A DNA stretch of 37,379 nt, from the IMG/VR virus record IMGVR_UViG_3300009170_000011, positions 1 through 37,379 of that record; one strand, 5' to 3'. The notes below the pieces were generated by a model. The model was not told where the DNA came from. It saw nothing but the letters and a program-made list of their open reading frames with translations, and searched no databases. This document shows positions 18,888 to 27,273 of the stretch, piece after piece. Numbering within the stretch: the first letter of the stretch is position 1; each line of letters starts with the position of its first letter. This stretch comes from a virus. The position numbers and the translations under genes are program-made.

Positions 18888-21197
18888 CTACCCGGCCATC
18901 GCGGCCATGCGGTTCATCACCTGTGACGCGACCACCCTGCTATCCATCCCCGGCGTCGTGATGTTCCAGTTGTTCACGACCATCGACCCGGTTGGGCCCA
19001 CCTGAGCATCCATCGACCGACCCCACGAGCCCCCGCCGCCGCCGCCCGGGGCACTACCGCCCGCGATGCGACCGATAACCGGGATGCGCTTGATCCACTC
19101 GATCAGCCGCTTCACCTGCTCGATCACGAACCCGATCGACGTCTTGAGGGCGTTGAACCCGATCTTGACCGGGGTCAGTGCAGCGGAGATACCGGCCAGC
19201 GCCCACCGACCGATCGTGAACATCACCTTGAATGTGGCGATGATGGCCCGGATCACGTCGAGAAGGAACAGGAAGAATCCCCGGTTCGTGTCATTGTTCA
19301 GCGACGCAAACAGGTTCGACACGTCCTTTATCACCTGCCAAAGGGCCTTGGCGACGACCTTCGCGTCATTGAACCATTGCTCCAACTTGCCATTCTCGGA
19401 CACCTCGTTGATCCAGTCCCGGAACTTCCCAATCTCGTCCAGCAGGAATCCGAACAGGTCCTCAGCGGCGCCCTTCGTCGCGTCGGCGGTGAACAGGTCG
19501 AACAGGGCCAGCCCCAACTCCTTGATGACATCCCACACCTGCTTGCCGATGTTGTAGGCGTCGGTGAAGAAATCGACGATGGCCTGACGCCCACTCTCCG
19601 TCTCAGTCCACTTGCGGAAGTTCTCCGCGACCGTGGCCAACCCGCCGGTGAACCGCTCCACCAGCGGGGAGATTGCGGCGAAGAAGTTGGTGAATCCGGC
19701 GAACAGGTTGGTGGCGATCGAGCCGACATCGCGGATGATCGTGGCGCTCAGTTCCCACATCTTGTTGAACGACGCAATGAACTTCGTGTTCTCTCCGAGC
19801 GCCAAGAACCCATCAACCGCATCGCCGACCGCACCCGCGACCAGCACAAGCCCGTTCTTGACCGCATTTATCAGCGGCGCGGCCTTGCCGAGCGAATCGG
19901 CCATTCCCTCAAACAGGGCCTCCCCGGCCAACTTCTTGAGGTTCTTGAACTGCTCCACCAGCGGCTTCATCGCGGCGACAGCCGAGCGCGCGTTCGGCCC
20001 CAACTTGGCCAGTTCCTCGTTGTACGCAGCCCACGCCTCAGCACGCTTCTTCGGGTCCGTCTCGTTGACCGCAGTCCACAACTTCCCGATCGCCTTGGTC
20101 GCGTCGATCGCCCCGATCGCAGCCCCGACGAACCCCACGCCGAGAGCGCCGAGGATCGGTACCAGCAGGACCACGTTGGACAGCGCGTAGAACAGGGCCG
20201 ACCCCAGTGCCACCACCCCGGCGGTCAGCGTGCTGACGAGGATGGAGATGCTGGACAGCAGCCCTTGGAGGAGGGCCAGTGCGGCGACGATGGCAGCGAT
20301 GGCAGCAGGCCCGCCGCTGCCGAACTTGGTCAGCACCTTGCCCACTGCGGCGAACGCTGTGCCGAACTGCCCGATCTGCCCACCGGCGGACATCATCTTC
20401 ACGCCGAGGTCGGTGAACGAGTCACCCACCTTGGCCATCAACTTCGGGATGACAGAGCCCACCTTGAACGCCGTTCCCAGCATCCCGGCGAGGATGTTGG
20501 TCAGGGTGTCGTACCAGCCGCCGGTGCCCGTCCTGCGCAGCCGGGCCTGCACCCTCCCAATCTGCTTGCCGAGTATGGTGATGTTCCGCCACGAGTTGCG
20601 CCACGACCTGTCGTAGTCGCGCCAGAACGCCTTGTTCTCCTTGTCGAGAGTCGTGTACGTCTCCTTGATGAGCCGTTCCGTCTCGTCCATCTGCGCGTTG
20701 AGCGCCTTGATCCGCTCACTGCGCTCGAAATCGGCCAGCGACTTGATCCGCCTGCGTTCCTCCTGCGCCTCCTGCTCGCGCAGCACCCCGAGACGTTTGA
20801 TCGCGGCACGCTGCTCCTCCTCTGCGGCGCGCAGAGCCTCCGGCATCGCCTTCTTCAAGTACGCGGCGAGTTCCCGGGCGGGAACCTCCATCCGCTCGGC
20901 TAGGTCCGCGATCTCCGCAGCAGAGATCACGTCGCCGATGTTGATGGGGAAGTCGATCTTGTCGGTCGCTGAACCGATCGTCTTGGCCAGATCACGAGCC
21001 CACGACTTCATGCGCCTGTCGAGTGCGTCGAACGCGCGCATCTTGTTGAACTTCTTGGACAGGTCGTTGTCGAACTTTGTGCCGAACGAACGCGCCGCCG
21101 TGGTGCCAGCCTTGCCGTAGTCGCGCTCAAGTTCGCCCTTGATGCCAGAGGTGTCCGAGACGACACGGACGTACATGGCACCGACTGAGTCGTACAT
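18888..21197 (-). CDS. Tape measure protein
   Basis: I choose ATG 21197 (MYDSVGAMYVRVVSDTSG), seven bases after GGAGG; a GTG two codons earlier is too close to that signal. The product is 769 aa. It begins with the conserved V-x-V-x-x-D-x-S-G-I-x-G-x-L pattern of tape measure N-termini and continues as long helices (RLGVLREQEAQEERRRIKSL). Hydrophobic stretches follow at about 330-400 (AAIAAIVAALALLQGLLSS, VLLVPILGALGVGFVGAAIG), and the C-terminus has a Gly-rich linker and VVNNWNITTPGMDSR. It sets tail length and is ejected into the cell. At a common rule of about 0.15 nm per residue the tail would be roughly 115 nm, an estimate only. Confidence 0.9.
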   Translation of the reverse strand: MYDSVGAMYVRVVSDTSGIKGELERDYGKAGTTAARSFGTKFDNDLSKKFNKMRAFDALDRRMKSWARDLAKTIGSATDKIDFPINIGDVISAAEIADLAERMEVPARELAAYLKKAMPEALRAAEEEQRAAIKRLGVLREQEAQEERRRIKSLADFERSERIKALNAQMDETERLIKETYTTLDKENKAFWRDYDRSWRNSWRNITILGKQIGRVQARLRRTGTGGWYDTLTNILAGMLGTAFKVGSVIPKLMAKVGDSFTDLGVKMMSAGGQIGQFGTAFAAVGKVLTKFGSGGPAAIAAIVAALALLQGLLSSISILVSTLTAGVVALGSALFYALSNVVLLVPILGALGVGFVGAAIGAIDATKAIGKLWTAVNETDPKKRAEAWAAYNEELAKLGPNARSAVAAMKPLVEQFKNLKKLAGEALFEGMADSLGKAAPLINAVKNGLVLVAGAVGDAVDGFLALGENTKFIASFNKMWELSATIIRDVGSIATNLFAGFTNFFAAISPLVERFTGGLATVAENFRKWTETESGRQAIVDFFTDAYNIGKQVWDVIKELGLALFDLFTADATKGAAEDLFGFLLDEIGKFRDWINEVSENGKLEQWFNDAKVVAKALWQVIKDVSNLFASLNNDTNRGFFLFLLDVIRAIIATFKVMFTIGRWALAGISAALTPVKIGFNALKTSIGFVIEQVKRLIEWIKRIPVIGRIAGGSAPGGGGGGSWGRSMDAQVGPTGSMVVNNWNITTPGMDSRVVASQVMNRMAAMAG

Positions 21198-21218
21198 GGG
21201 CACACCTCCGGGATCAGG

Positions 21219-21527
21219 CTAGCCCTTCGCAGGCGGGGTGACCCCGAATGCACCCGCGAAGGCGGCGAACGAATCCATCTCGTCGGCCACGGTGGCCTGA
21301 GTCGGAACCCGACCGGGGATCGGGGCACTCAACTGGTACAGCCACTTGTCCCGCTCCTGCGGGTCGATCCTTGGTAGGCACCACGCGTAGATCGCGTTCA
21401 GGAACCGATCCACGCGCAGACCCATCAGGTCGTGGCCCGCGAGCGCGGCTTCGCCGTCGATCTCGACCCAGCGGTCCGCCGCGATGAGGAGGAGACGGAC
21501 GGCGACTTGGTAGGGCGGGCGGACCAC
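21219..21527 (-). CDS. Tail assembly chaperone, second ORF (probable frameshift extension)
   Basis: This ORF lies between the first chaperone and the tape measure. It overlaps the 3' end of the first chaperone in the -1 frame (21425-21527). Counted from GTG 21527 it is 102 aa (VRPPYQVAVRLLLIAADRW ... FAAFAGAFGVTPPAKG), but that GTG has a Shine-Dalgarno only immediately adjacent to it. The -1 frame stays open well upstream without a good start codon. In most siphophages the two ORFs are joined by programmed frameshifting into a G-GT-like fusion that binds the tape measure. I see no canonical X-XXY-YYZ slippery heptamer in the overlap, so the shift site is unresolved. Confidence 0.7.
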   Translation of the reverse strand: MVRPPYQVAVRLLLIAADRWVEIDGEAALAGHDLMGLRVDRFLNAIYAWCLPRIDPQERDKWLYQLSAPIPGRVPTQATVADEMDSFAAFAGAFGVTPPAKG

Positions 21528-21835
21528 TCCTCGACAAGGCCCTCCACGATGTCGTTCACGGTGTCGAAGTCGAACGGGTCGTTGCGGTCCATCAGCCGCT
21601 TGCGGTACATGGCCTGCGCGTCCTCATCGAGGATGCCGTCGAGGAAGTCGATGATGGCGGCCATCGACTCGGACACGTCCCGGCTGTCGGCCTGCGCGGC
21701 GATCAGCATGGCCATCTGGCCGGGCGATGGTGGGTACGCGGTGAACGTCTCGCCGTCGATGGCGAACTCGATCGGTTGCGCGTCCTCGACGAACGTGGGC
21801 GCGGATGCTCGCGCTGCTGTCTTGAACTCCCTCAA
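21425..21835 (-). CDS. Tail assembly chaperone, first ORF
   Basis: A 136-aa protein that starts at TTG 21835, the only start codon properly spaced (six bases) from a strong AGGAGG. It is acidic and helical (FTAYPPSPGQMAMLIAAQAD, SRDVSESMAAIIDFLDGILD, YRKRLMDRNDPFDFDTVNDI), ending in a Ser/Arg-rich tail where the second ORF overlaps. This matches the size and position of siphophage G-type chaperones that coat the tape measure during tail assembly. A 72-bp intergenic gap precedes it, unusual in this packed operon, and that gap holds one copy of the 15-bp palindrome. It may therefore have its own promoter or operator. Confidence 0.75.
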   Translation of the reverse strand: MREFKTAARASAPTFVEDAQPIEFAIDGETFTAYPPSPGQMAMLIAAQADSRDVSESMAAIIDFLDGILDEDAQAMYRKRLMDRNDPFDFDTVNDIVEGLVEEWSARPTKSPSVSSSSRRTAGSRSTAKPRSRATT

Positions 21836-21877
21836 GGTGGACCTCCTGTGTTGGACCTTGGTGTGGCGAGCCTACCG

Positions 21878-21894
21878 TTTCCCACGGTGGGAAA
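21878..21894. promoter_or_regulatory. 15-bp palindrome, site 3 (before tail chaperone gene)
   Basis: A 17-bp symmetric block, TTTCCCACGGTGGGAAA, in the 72-bp gap between the gp10-like gene and the TTG start of the first tail chaperone, ending 42 bases before that start. It is the only copy in an intergenic gap within the late operon, which makes a regulatory role likely. Confidence 0.75.
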
Positions 21895-21906
21895 CAGCGC
21901 CCGGTA

Positions 21907-22500
21907 CTACGTGTACCGCATCCCGCTGAACCGGGTGTCGGCGATGAGGAAGTCCACCTGATACTTCTCGGTGCTCCACTTCCACGAGTCCAGCAGGACG
22001 TACTTGCCGTCCCGCCCGCTTGTGCCCGCGTACCAGCGCACGATGCCGGAGTGCGCCGTCCACCCGAACAACTCCCAGTTCCCCTTGCTGCGGAGCACGC
22101 TGTTCGATCGCAGGTCGGTGAACACGATGTGGTTGTTGCCCGGCATGGCAGGCCAGCCCGGCCAGTGCTTCGCGTAGAACGAGTCCCCGAACCGGGTGCT
22201 CCTGCGCCCGTACTCCACGTACGGGGCGTGCGGCGCGACGTTGAGCAGCGTGCGGCGCAGGATGTGGCCGTTGCTGCCCTTGCGGCTGGACTTGAACGAC
22301 GCCTTGTACGTGCCGACCACACCGCCCCGGTGCGTGGCGTTCATCGGGTCGTTCACCGGCGACGTGTTGATCGCCCTCAACTTGCACCGCTTCGCCCAGT
22401 CGTTCATCTCCTTGGCCACCCCACCGGACCCGCCGGGGGTGTTGCACGCCTTGATGATGAGCGTGTCGGAGATGACGACCTTCACCGATGACCTAGCCAT
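21907..22500 (-). CDS. HK97 gp10-like tail completion / neck protein
   Basis: A 197-aa protein from ATG 22500, which overlaps the upstream stop by eight bases. It contains AKEMNDWAKRCKLRAINTSP and NVAPHAPYVEYGRRSTRFG. The A-P-H-A-P-Y-V-E-Y-G phrase is the hallmark of HK97 gp10-like proteins. The C-terminus is aromatic-rich (YVLLDSWKWSTEKYQVDFLI). Family members act in the neck, completing the tail end that joins the head. Position just before the chaperones agrees, and the length is slightly above the usual 110-180 aa. Confidence 0.75.
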   Translation of the reverse strand: MARSSVKVVISDTLIIKACNTPGGSGGVAKEMNDWAKRCKLRAINTSPVNDPMNATHRGGVVGTYKASFKSSRKGSNGHILRRTLLNVAPHAPYVEYGRRSTRFGDSFYAKHWPGWPAMPGNNHIVFTDLRSNSVLRSKGNWELFGWTAHSGIVRWYAGTSGRDGKYVLLDSWKWSTEKYQVDFLIADTRFSGMRYT

Positions 22501-22987
22501 CGAGCAGCACCGTGACCGTCCACTCACCACCGACACAGCCGCCCTGCGGGCCCTGCGGCTCGTAGTTGCCGAGGAAGTAGTCAGGGAACCCGCAGCACGC
22601 AATGGCCCGGTGCATGGCGCCCATGTCGGCGACCGTCGCCAGCCACGACTCCTGCATCTGCTCCTCGGTGGGCAACTCCCCATCCTCGTCGGGCAGCGGG
22701 GCGCACCGCAGCGCACCGACGGTCAACTCCACCGCGAGGTACGAGTTGCACTTGGAGAACTCCCGCCCGCCGGGGAACGTGGTCGTGGCGAACACCGAGT
22801 TGACCTTCACGTACCCCATGCCACAGTTGCCGCCGGAGCACTCCCCGCAGTAGTCCCACGCGACCTGATCGCCGGGCACCGCACCGCAGAAGCACGTCGG
22901 CCCGGCGCCTTCCTCGGCCAGCGCCTTGCACAGGCACTCCACCAGCGAGGCGACTGCCACGGCCAGCCGGGTCGCGTTCGGGGTCAC
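22493..22987 (-). CDS. Head-tail connector protein, cysteine-rich
   Basis: I place the start at GTG 22987 because it overlaps the upstream stop (GTGA) and has GGGGTGGG just before it, giving 164 aa. A GTG four codons earlier is also possible. The protein begins VTPNATRLAVAVASLVECLC and has about 12 cysteines, many in pairs or CxxC-like spacing (TCFCG, YCGECSGGNCG, IACCGF). Further segments are YLAVELTVGALRCAPLPDED and WLATVADMGAMHRAIACC. Gene order (adaptor, this, gp10-like) suggests a head-tail stopper or tail terminator. The cysteine clusters could bind zinc or form disulfides. Confidence 0.6.
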   Translation of the reverse strand: MTPNATRLAVAVASLVECLCKALAEEGAGPTCFCGAVPGDQVAWDYCGECSGGNCGMGYVKVNSVFATTTFPGGREFSKCNSYLAVELTVGALRCAPLPDEDGELPTEEQMQESWLATVADMGAMHRAIACCGFPDYFLGNYEPQGPQGGCVGGEWTVTVLLDG

Positions 22988-23811
22988 TGCCCACCCCACG
23001 GATCACTGGCCACATCCGGGCGGGCCTGCCACGTCGTGTACCGGTGCCCGGCGGTGACCAGATCGGGCGACCAGACACGCGGCGGCATCTTGAGCCCGTT
23101 CGGGTTGATCGACGTGAGGTACGCGTCCACCTCGCGGATGCCGGTCATCCCGTCGGGGAACATCCCGGTGCTGATGTCCATGGAGATGCCCTGCCGGGAG
23201 ATCGACGTGACCGCCGACGGCAGGCGGCACTTGCCACCCGAGCACGCCTTGGAGAACTCGCACGTCAGGACCCCGGCAGCCCACAGCCCGGCGGCGTCCG
23301 GCACGATCCCGGGCACGTACCAGACCCCGAGGGTGCCCTCGTCGGAGTCCACGTCCTTGCTCATGTGCTGGCACGACGGCCAGTTCTGGCCATCGGTGCG
23401 CACGAGCCTGTTGCCGTTGTCGATCCGGTAGGCGTCCACCGGCAGGGTCACCCCATCGACCTTGACCTGCCACACCTCGGCCACCAACCCGGGCAGGACG
23501 ATCTCGGACAGCGCCGAGCAGGAGCAGCCCCGCCCGCCGCACGCCGAGTTGACCCAGCAGCCCTGACAGTCGCCGGTGCGGACCACCCGGGGCCCGCTGG
23601 AGGCGCACGCGTTGCACGGCTCCGACAGGCACGGGCGGACCAGCACCGGGCAGTTGCCGACCATCCCCCCGCTCAGGACACGCAGGGTGTCCCAAGCGAG
23701 GGTGATGGACCGGCACAGCAGGTCGTCGTCCAGATCGCCCCAGTCGGGGCAACACGACATCGTGGGCGAGTACGGGACACAACTCCCGCACGCCGCGCAG
23801 AGGTCAGACAT
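22984..23811 (-). CDS. Head-to-tail adaptor, very cysteine-rich
   Basis: A 275-aa protein with GGGAGGGG before the ATG. About 19 cysteines are concentrated in the first 100 residues (CAACGSC, MSCCPDW, PCNACASS, DCQGCW, ACGGRGCSCS). After that comes VWQVKVDGVTLPVDAYRIDN and RLVRTDGQNWPSCQ, a stretch typical of actinophage head-to-tail adaptors (gp6-like connectors). It ends GHRYTTWQARPDVASDPWGG. It should form a ring below the portal. The cysteine density is far above normal for a cytoplasmic protein and suggests metal clusters or virion disulfides. Confidence 0.65.
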   Translation of the reverse strand: MSDLCAACGSCVPYSPTMSCCPDWGDLDDDLLCRSITLAWDTLRVLSGGMVGNCPVLVRPCLSEPCNACASSGPRVVRTGDCQGCWVNSACGGRGCSCSALSEIVLPGLVAEVWQVKVDGVTLPVDAYRIDNGNRLVRTDGQNWPSCQHMSKDVDSDEGTLGVWYVPGIVPDAAGLWAAGVLTCEFSKACSGGKCRLPSAVTSISRQGISMDISTGMFPDGMTGIREVDAYLTSINPNGLKMPPRVWSPDLVTAGHRYTTWQARPDVASDPWGGQ

Positions 23812-23833
23812 TGCCCCTCCCTCGGGGTGTCGA

Positions 23834-24577
23834 TCAGGCGGCGACCGGCAGGGTTCCGTCGGCCAAGAACGCCGTGTACTCCACGTCGGTCAGGCACATG
23901 CCGTCCGTCGGCTCCGGCGGCGCCATCGTGGTGAACAGCACCGCGAGGTGGTCGTTGGTGTCCAGCGCCTCCGGCAACTTCGCCGGAACCCCACCGACCT
24001 CCATCGTGTTGTACGGGCCCATGCCCCACGAGTTGCCGTCGAGGGTGACCGCACCGGAGATCGTGAACGACACCGCCGCGTTCTCGATGGTGAAGTCGCC
24101 GACGACACCTGCCCGCAGGAACGGCAGCACGAGGTAGCCGAACGAGCCGGACTCGGTGGTCTGACCCTGACACCCCTCGGCGCCCGGCGACCCGGCCCAC
24201 ACCTCCAGCGAGAACGCGTTGTCACACGCCTTCTTCTTGGAGTTCATGCGGAAGCCGATCGGGTTGCCCTCGGCGTCGTTGATGGTGTCCTGACCGGTCA
24301 TCAGCGAGTACAGGCACGGGTCCACGTTGCAGAACACCACGTCCACGTTGTAGCCCTTGAACTCCGCACATCCGGGGTCGCGGACACACGTCTGGCCGTT
24401 GGCGTTGGTGACGACCAACTCCTCCGGCTCGTTGATGTTCGCGGTCAGGGCGACGGACACGTACCCGTCGGTGACCGAGATCGCCGAGCCGTCACCTGCG
24501 AGGGGAACCCCACAGCCGTTCAACTTGGTAGCCCGCATCGTCCGACCCCGGACGAGAGGGAAACTGGTACCACCCAT
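23834..24577 (-). CDS. Major tail protein (probable)
   Basis: A 247-aa protein from ATG 24577, preceded by AGGAGGCACAGC. Segments are MRATKLNGCGVPLAGDGSA, FKGYNVDVVFCNVDPCLYSL, SFGYLVLPFLRAGVVGDFTI and EVGGVPAKLPEALDTNDHLA. The compact beta-rich composition, length and the RATKLNGCG opening resemble major tail tube proteins of actinophages. It lies upstream of the adaptor and stopper genes, whereas many phages place the major tail gene after them; similar orders occur in some actinophages. No other gene before the chaperones fits the tail tube better. It has about eight cysteines. Confidence 0.6.
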   Translation of the reverse strand: MGGTSFPLVRGRTMRATKLNGCGVPLAGDGSAISVTDGYVSVALTANINEPEELVVTNANGQTCVRDPGCAEFKGYNVDVVFCNVDPCLYSLMTGQDTINDAEGNPIGFRMNSKKKACDNAFSLEVWAGSPGAEGCQGQTTESGSFGYLVLPFLRAGVVGDFTIENAAVSFTISGAVTLDGNSWGMGPYNTMEVGGVPAKLPEALDTNDHLAVLFTTMAPPEPTDGMCLTDVEYTAFLADGTLPVAA

Positions 24578-24587
24578 GCTGTGCCTC

Positions 24588-25424
24588 CTAGGCTTCTGCG
24601 GGGATCGTCGGCATCGCCGACTCAAACGGCTTCGCAACCTTGACCTTGGCTGCCCCGCACTCGATCAGCGGGACGTAGGTGCGCTCCGCGATGACCCGGG
24701 GCGGAACGCACTCCAACCCCACGTTCATCGACGGAGCGGACCGGACCATGACAGGGCCGCGAAGCAGGGTGATCTGGCCCGTGGCTGCGGCGTAGTTGTC
24801 CGCGTCCACGTACCCGGCGCCGTTGGCCACCGGGGTGCCCTGACAGGTCGCCAGCGTCCCGTCGAGCCCGGCGCCGATCACCTGATGGTGGCAGCCCCAC
24901 ACGGCAGCCACCCGGCTCATGTGGATCAGCCCGGCACCCTCGTAGTTCTCGGCCAGCCAGCCCTCCAGAAGCCCGATGGCCTCACCCGGCAGGGCACCAT
25001 TGCCGGGAGCCAGATCGACGGCCATGTCAACGATGAGCGTTTCCACCCACCGCTCCACAGCCTTCTGCTCCTTGAGCGCCAGCCCGGAACGGACCCGCGA
25101 CTCGTAGTGGTCCGCCGGTGCACCCATCAGTTCGCAGTCGATGCCGTCGTACACGGTGAACGGATCACCCACGACCAGAGAGGTGCCGTGGAAGTCCTTG
25201 AGCATCGGGCTGCCGTCCGGGTTGCACGGAGTCGCCGGGAACCCGGTGTCGCAGTTCCCGTCCCACAGCCCAGCCGGGGTGCAGGAGTCCGTCTCGTACT
25301 CAGCCCCGAGAAGGACATGCGGGTCGTCCACGTCGATGACGTTCGCCACGGCGAACAGCCCACCGCGTCGCGGCGCCGGTGCAGGCACCTCAACGTACTG
25401 GCGCGCCCCTGTGATGTTCGGCAC
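24588..25424 (-). CDS. Virion structural protein between capsid and major tail genes (unknown role)
   Basis: A 278-aa protein from GTG 25424 with GAGGAGGTGAGG upstream. It begins PNITGARQYVEVPAPAPRRG and contains GLFAVANVIDVDDPHVLLGA, YETDSCTPAGLWDGNCDTGF, KEQKAVERWVETLIVDMAVD and IHMSRVAAVWGCHHQVIGAG. The helical ALKEQKAVERWVET segment followed by beta-rich sequence is seen in proteins encoded directly after the capsid gene in several actinophages, whose exact role is not established as far as I know. Capsid stabilisation, pentamer or connector functions are possible. It has about eight cysteines. A hairpin separates it from the capsid gene. Confidence 0.6.
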   Translation of the reverse strand: MPNITGARQYVEVPAPAPRRGGLFAVANVIDVDDPHVLLGAEYETDSCTPAGLWDGNCDTGFPATPCNPDGSPMLKDFHGTSLVVGDPFTVYDGIDCELMGAPADHYESRVRSGLALKEQKAVERWVETLIVDMAVDLAPGNGALPGEAIGLLEGWLAENYEGAGLIHMSRVAAVWGCHHQVIGAGLDGTLATCQGTPVANGAGYVDADNYAAATGQITLLRGPVMVRSAPSMNVGLECVPPRVIAERTYVPLIECGAAKVKVAKPFESAMPTIPAEA

Positions 25425-25455
25425 TGGACCTCACCTCCTCACGGGGTGGTGGGTT

Positions 25456-25490
25456 CCGGGGAGGCTGGCAGGTCCAACCAGCCCCCCCGG
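25456..25490 (-). terminator. Strong hairpin after the capsid gene (possible attenuator/terminator or RNA-stability element)
   Basis: Arms CCGGGGAGGCTGG (25456-25468) and CCAGCCCCCCCGG (25478-25490) pair over 13 bp with a nine-base loop. On the transcript the single non-Watson-Crick position is a G-U pair. It lies seven bases past the capsid stop codon, in the 72-bp gap before the next gene. No U-tract follows, so it may be a partial terminator or a 3' stabiliser that lets capsid mRNA outnumber downstream mRNA. Confidence 0.55.
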
Positions 25491-25496
25491 AGTGAG

Positions 25497-27155
25497 TTAC
25501 GCCGCTTCTGCGAGGCAGGCGACCAGATCGGACGCCGCCGTCTGGCCGGAGACGCAGATCGGGATGGTCACCTTGCAGGTGTGGGTGCACTTCTGCACGG
25601 CGAGGACGCCCTGCTCCACGAAGATGCCGGTGAAGGTGTTGGACTCCAGCCCCACGGAGTCGTACACGGCGTCCATGGAGATCACGTCCGCCGTGCCCTT
25701 GGCCCACGTACCCGCCGGGTACATGAGGACCGACACGTTGGCCGGGATGGTGACCGCGCAACCTGCGACGGCCAAGTCCTGCCAGTCGTAGACCCACTGG
25801 ACCTTGATGTTGCGGGCCGAGAAGTTGGCCTCGATCTGGGCGTCGGTGACGCTGTTCCAGTCCTGCCCGTTGCGGCGGGCCACGTCCATGCGGATCAGGG
25901 ACTTGAGGAACACCGGGGCGACGACCTCGATGGTCGCGTTCTCACCGAGGCGGTACTGGTACCGCATCCCGATGGCCTGCAACTCCAGCGCGTCCAGCGC
26001 GAAGGAGATCGGGTCGGTGCCGGGGACGGTGACCCCAGCCCCGGCGGCGGTGTTCATCTGGCCGATGACCCACGCGTTGACCTTGTGCGCGTGGGCGACC
26101 AGCGCGCCCTCGGTGTAGCGGCGGACCAGTTCGGGGTAGGCCGCGTTCGTGAGGATCGGGACCTTGACGCACATGCCCACCGCGTCGAGGCGGACCTCCT
26201 CGAAATCGGGGCAGGTCACCTCGCAGCAGGTCTTGCACTCGCCCGCGATGGCCTCAGCCTCGGTCTGGTGGAACCCGCAGTTCGCGTAAATCTCCGAGAA
26301 GTCCGGGCCCGGGGTGTACCGGATGCCGCCGCGCGACACGCCGAACTCGGGGAGGTCGAGGATGCCGCTGACTGTCTCCATCTGGCACATGTCGTACAGC
26401 GTCTCCGACGGGGCGCACCAGCCACCGGCGGCGACCAGCGACCCACCGGACAGGCGGGACTCGTCACCGGCGCGCTGGATCAGCGAGTAGTCGTCGTACT
26501 CGCGTCCCTGCATGAGGTTGCCGTGGTCCATGCGGATGACGGCGGCCCCGAAGCGCTGGCGGACCGGCGACGGGGCCATGCCACGGGGCAGGCCCTTGAG
26601 CCGGGCGACGAGCGCGGCACCGGCGACACCGAGGTCGTCCAACTCCTGCCCGGCGGCGAAGCCGGACACGTCGGCTGCGGCCACGAGGGCCACGACCGGC
26701 TGGATCGCTGCGGCCACGACGGGCTCGGGCGCGTTCTGGGCGGCGCGGGCAGCCGGGCTCTGGGTAGAGGCGGCGACCGGCACGGGGGTGTTCTCGGCCA
26801 CGGGGGCCTCCTCGTTCTCGATGGGGGTGGGTGCCTCCTGCTCCACCTCGGCCACGGGCTCGGCCACGGGGGCCTCCTCCGCGATCTCGGTGTCCTCGGC
26901 GGTCTGCTCGGGCACGGTGGCCAGCAGTTCTGCGGCGCGCTGGGCGCGGGCCTCGGCAGCGGCCACACGGGCCTGCTGCTCGGCGCGCACGGCGCTGACG
27001 AGGGGCGCGATGCGCTCGCCCTCGGCGATGGTGTCCTCGTCGGAGTCGGCGGTGATGCCCAACTCCTTGAACGCGTCGAGTCCGGCGTTCAGGGCGGCGT
27101 TCAGTTCGTCGTCGGACAGGGCCGACAGGTTCTCAGGCAGTTCGTACTGGGCCAT
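25497..27155 (-). CDS. Major capsid protein, HK97 fold, with N-terminal scaffold (delta) domain
   Basis: A 552-aa protein with GGGAGAG upstream of the ATG. Residues 1-165 are charged, helical and Ala/Glu/Pro-rich (LSALSDDELNAALNAGLDAF, RVAAAEARAQRAAELLATV), as expected of a scaffolding delta domain removed by the prohead protease. The mature part begins near GLPRGMAPSPVRQRFG and includes LVAAGGWCAPSETLYDMCQM, FGVSRGGIRYTPGPDFSEIY, MRYQYRLGENATIEVVAPVF and DVISMDAVYDSVGLESNTFT. About 13 cysteines are present, including ECKTCCEVTC and KCTHTC, unusual for HK97-fold capsids in general. The G-G-W-C-A-P-S-E string also occurs in the protease fusion upstream. Confidence 0.85.
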   Translation of the reverse strand: MAQYELPENLSALSDDELNAALNAGLDAFKELGITADSDEDTIAEGERIAPLVSAVRAEQQARVAAAEARAQRAAELLATVPEQTAEDTEIAEEAPVAEPVAEVEQEAPTPIENEEAPVAENTPVPVAASTQSPAARAAQNAPEPVVAAAIQPVVALVAAADVSGFAAGQELDDLGVAGAALVARLKGLPRGMAPSPVRQRFGAAVIRMDHGNLMQGREYDDYSLIQRAGDESRLSGGSLVAAGGWCAPSETLYDMCQMETVSGILDLPEFGVSRGGIRYTPGPDFSEIYANCGFHQTEAEAIAGECKTCCEVTCPDFEEVRLDAVGMCVKVPILTNAAYPELVRRYTEGALVAHAHKVNAWVIGQMNTAAGAGVTVPGTDPISFALDALELQAIGMRYQYRLGENATIEVVAPVFLKSLIRMDVARRNGQDWNSVTDAQIEANFSARNIKVQWVYDWQDLAVAGCAVTIPANVSVLMYPAGTWAKGTADVISMDAVYDSVGLESNTFTGIFVEQGVLAVQKCTHTCKVTIPICVSGQTAASDLVACLAEAA

Positions 27156-27273
27156 GGTGGCTCTCCCGGTTCTAGGAACGGCTAGGTCGCTCCTCTACTC
27201 CGAGAGGCCGCTCGCAGGGCTACTCCATGCGCGCGCTGCCGCTGACGTTACAGCACGCCGCCAGCGGTTTGCA

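Noticed and set aside
24357-27185. A 942-codon open frame on the plus strand opposite the capsid and neighbouring genes
   Set aside because: It is antisense to the capsid, the unknown virion protein and part of the major tail gene, all well supported. High GC with G/C at third positions creates long antisense open frames; its composition (Arg/His/Gly/Val-rich) is not protein-like.
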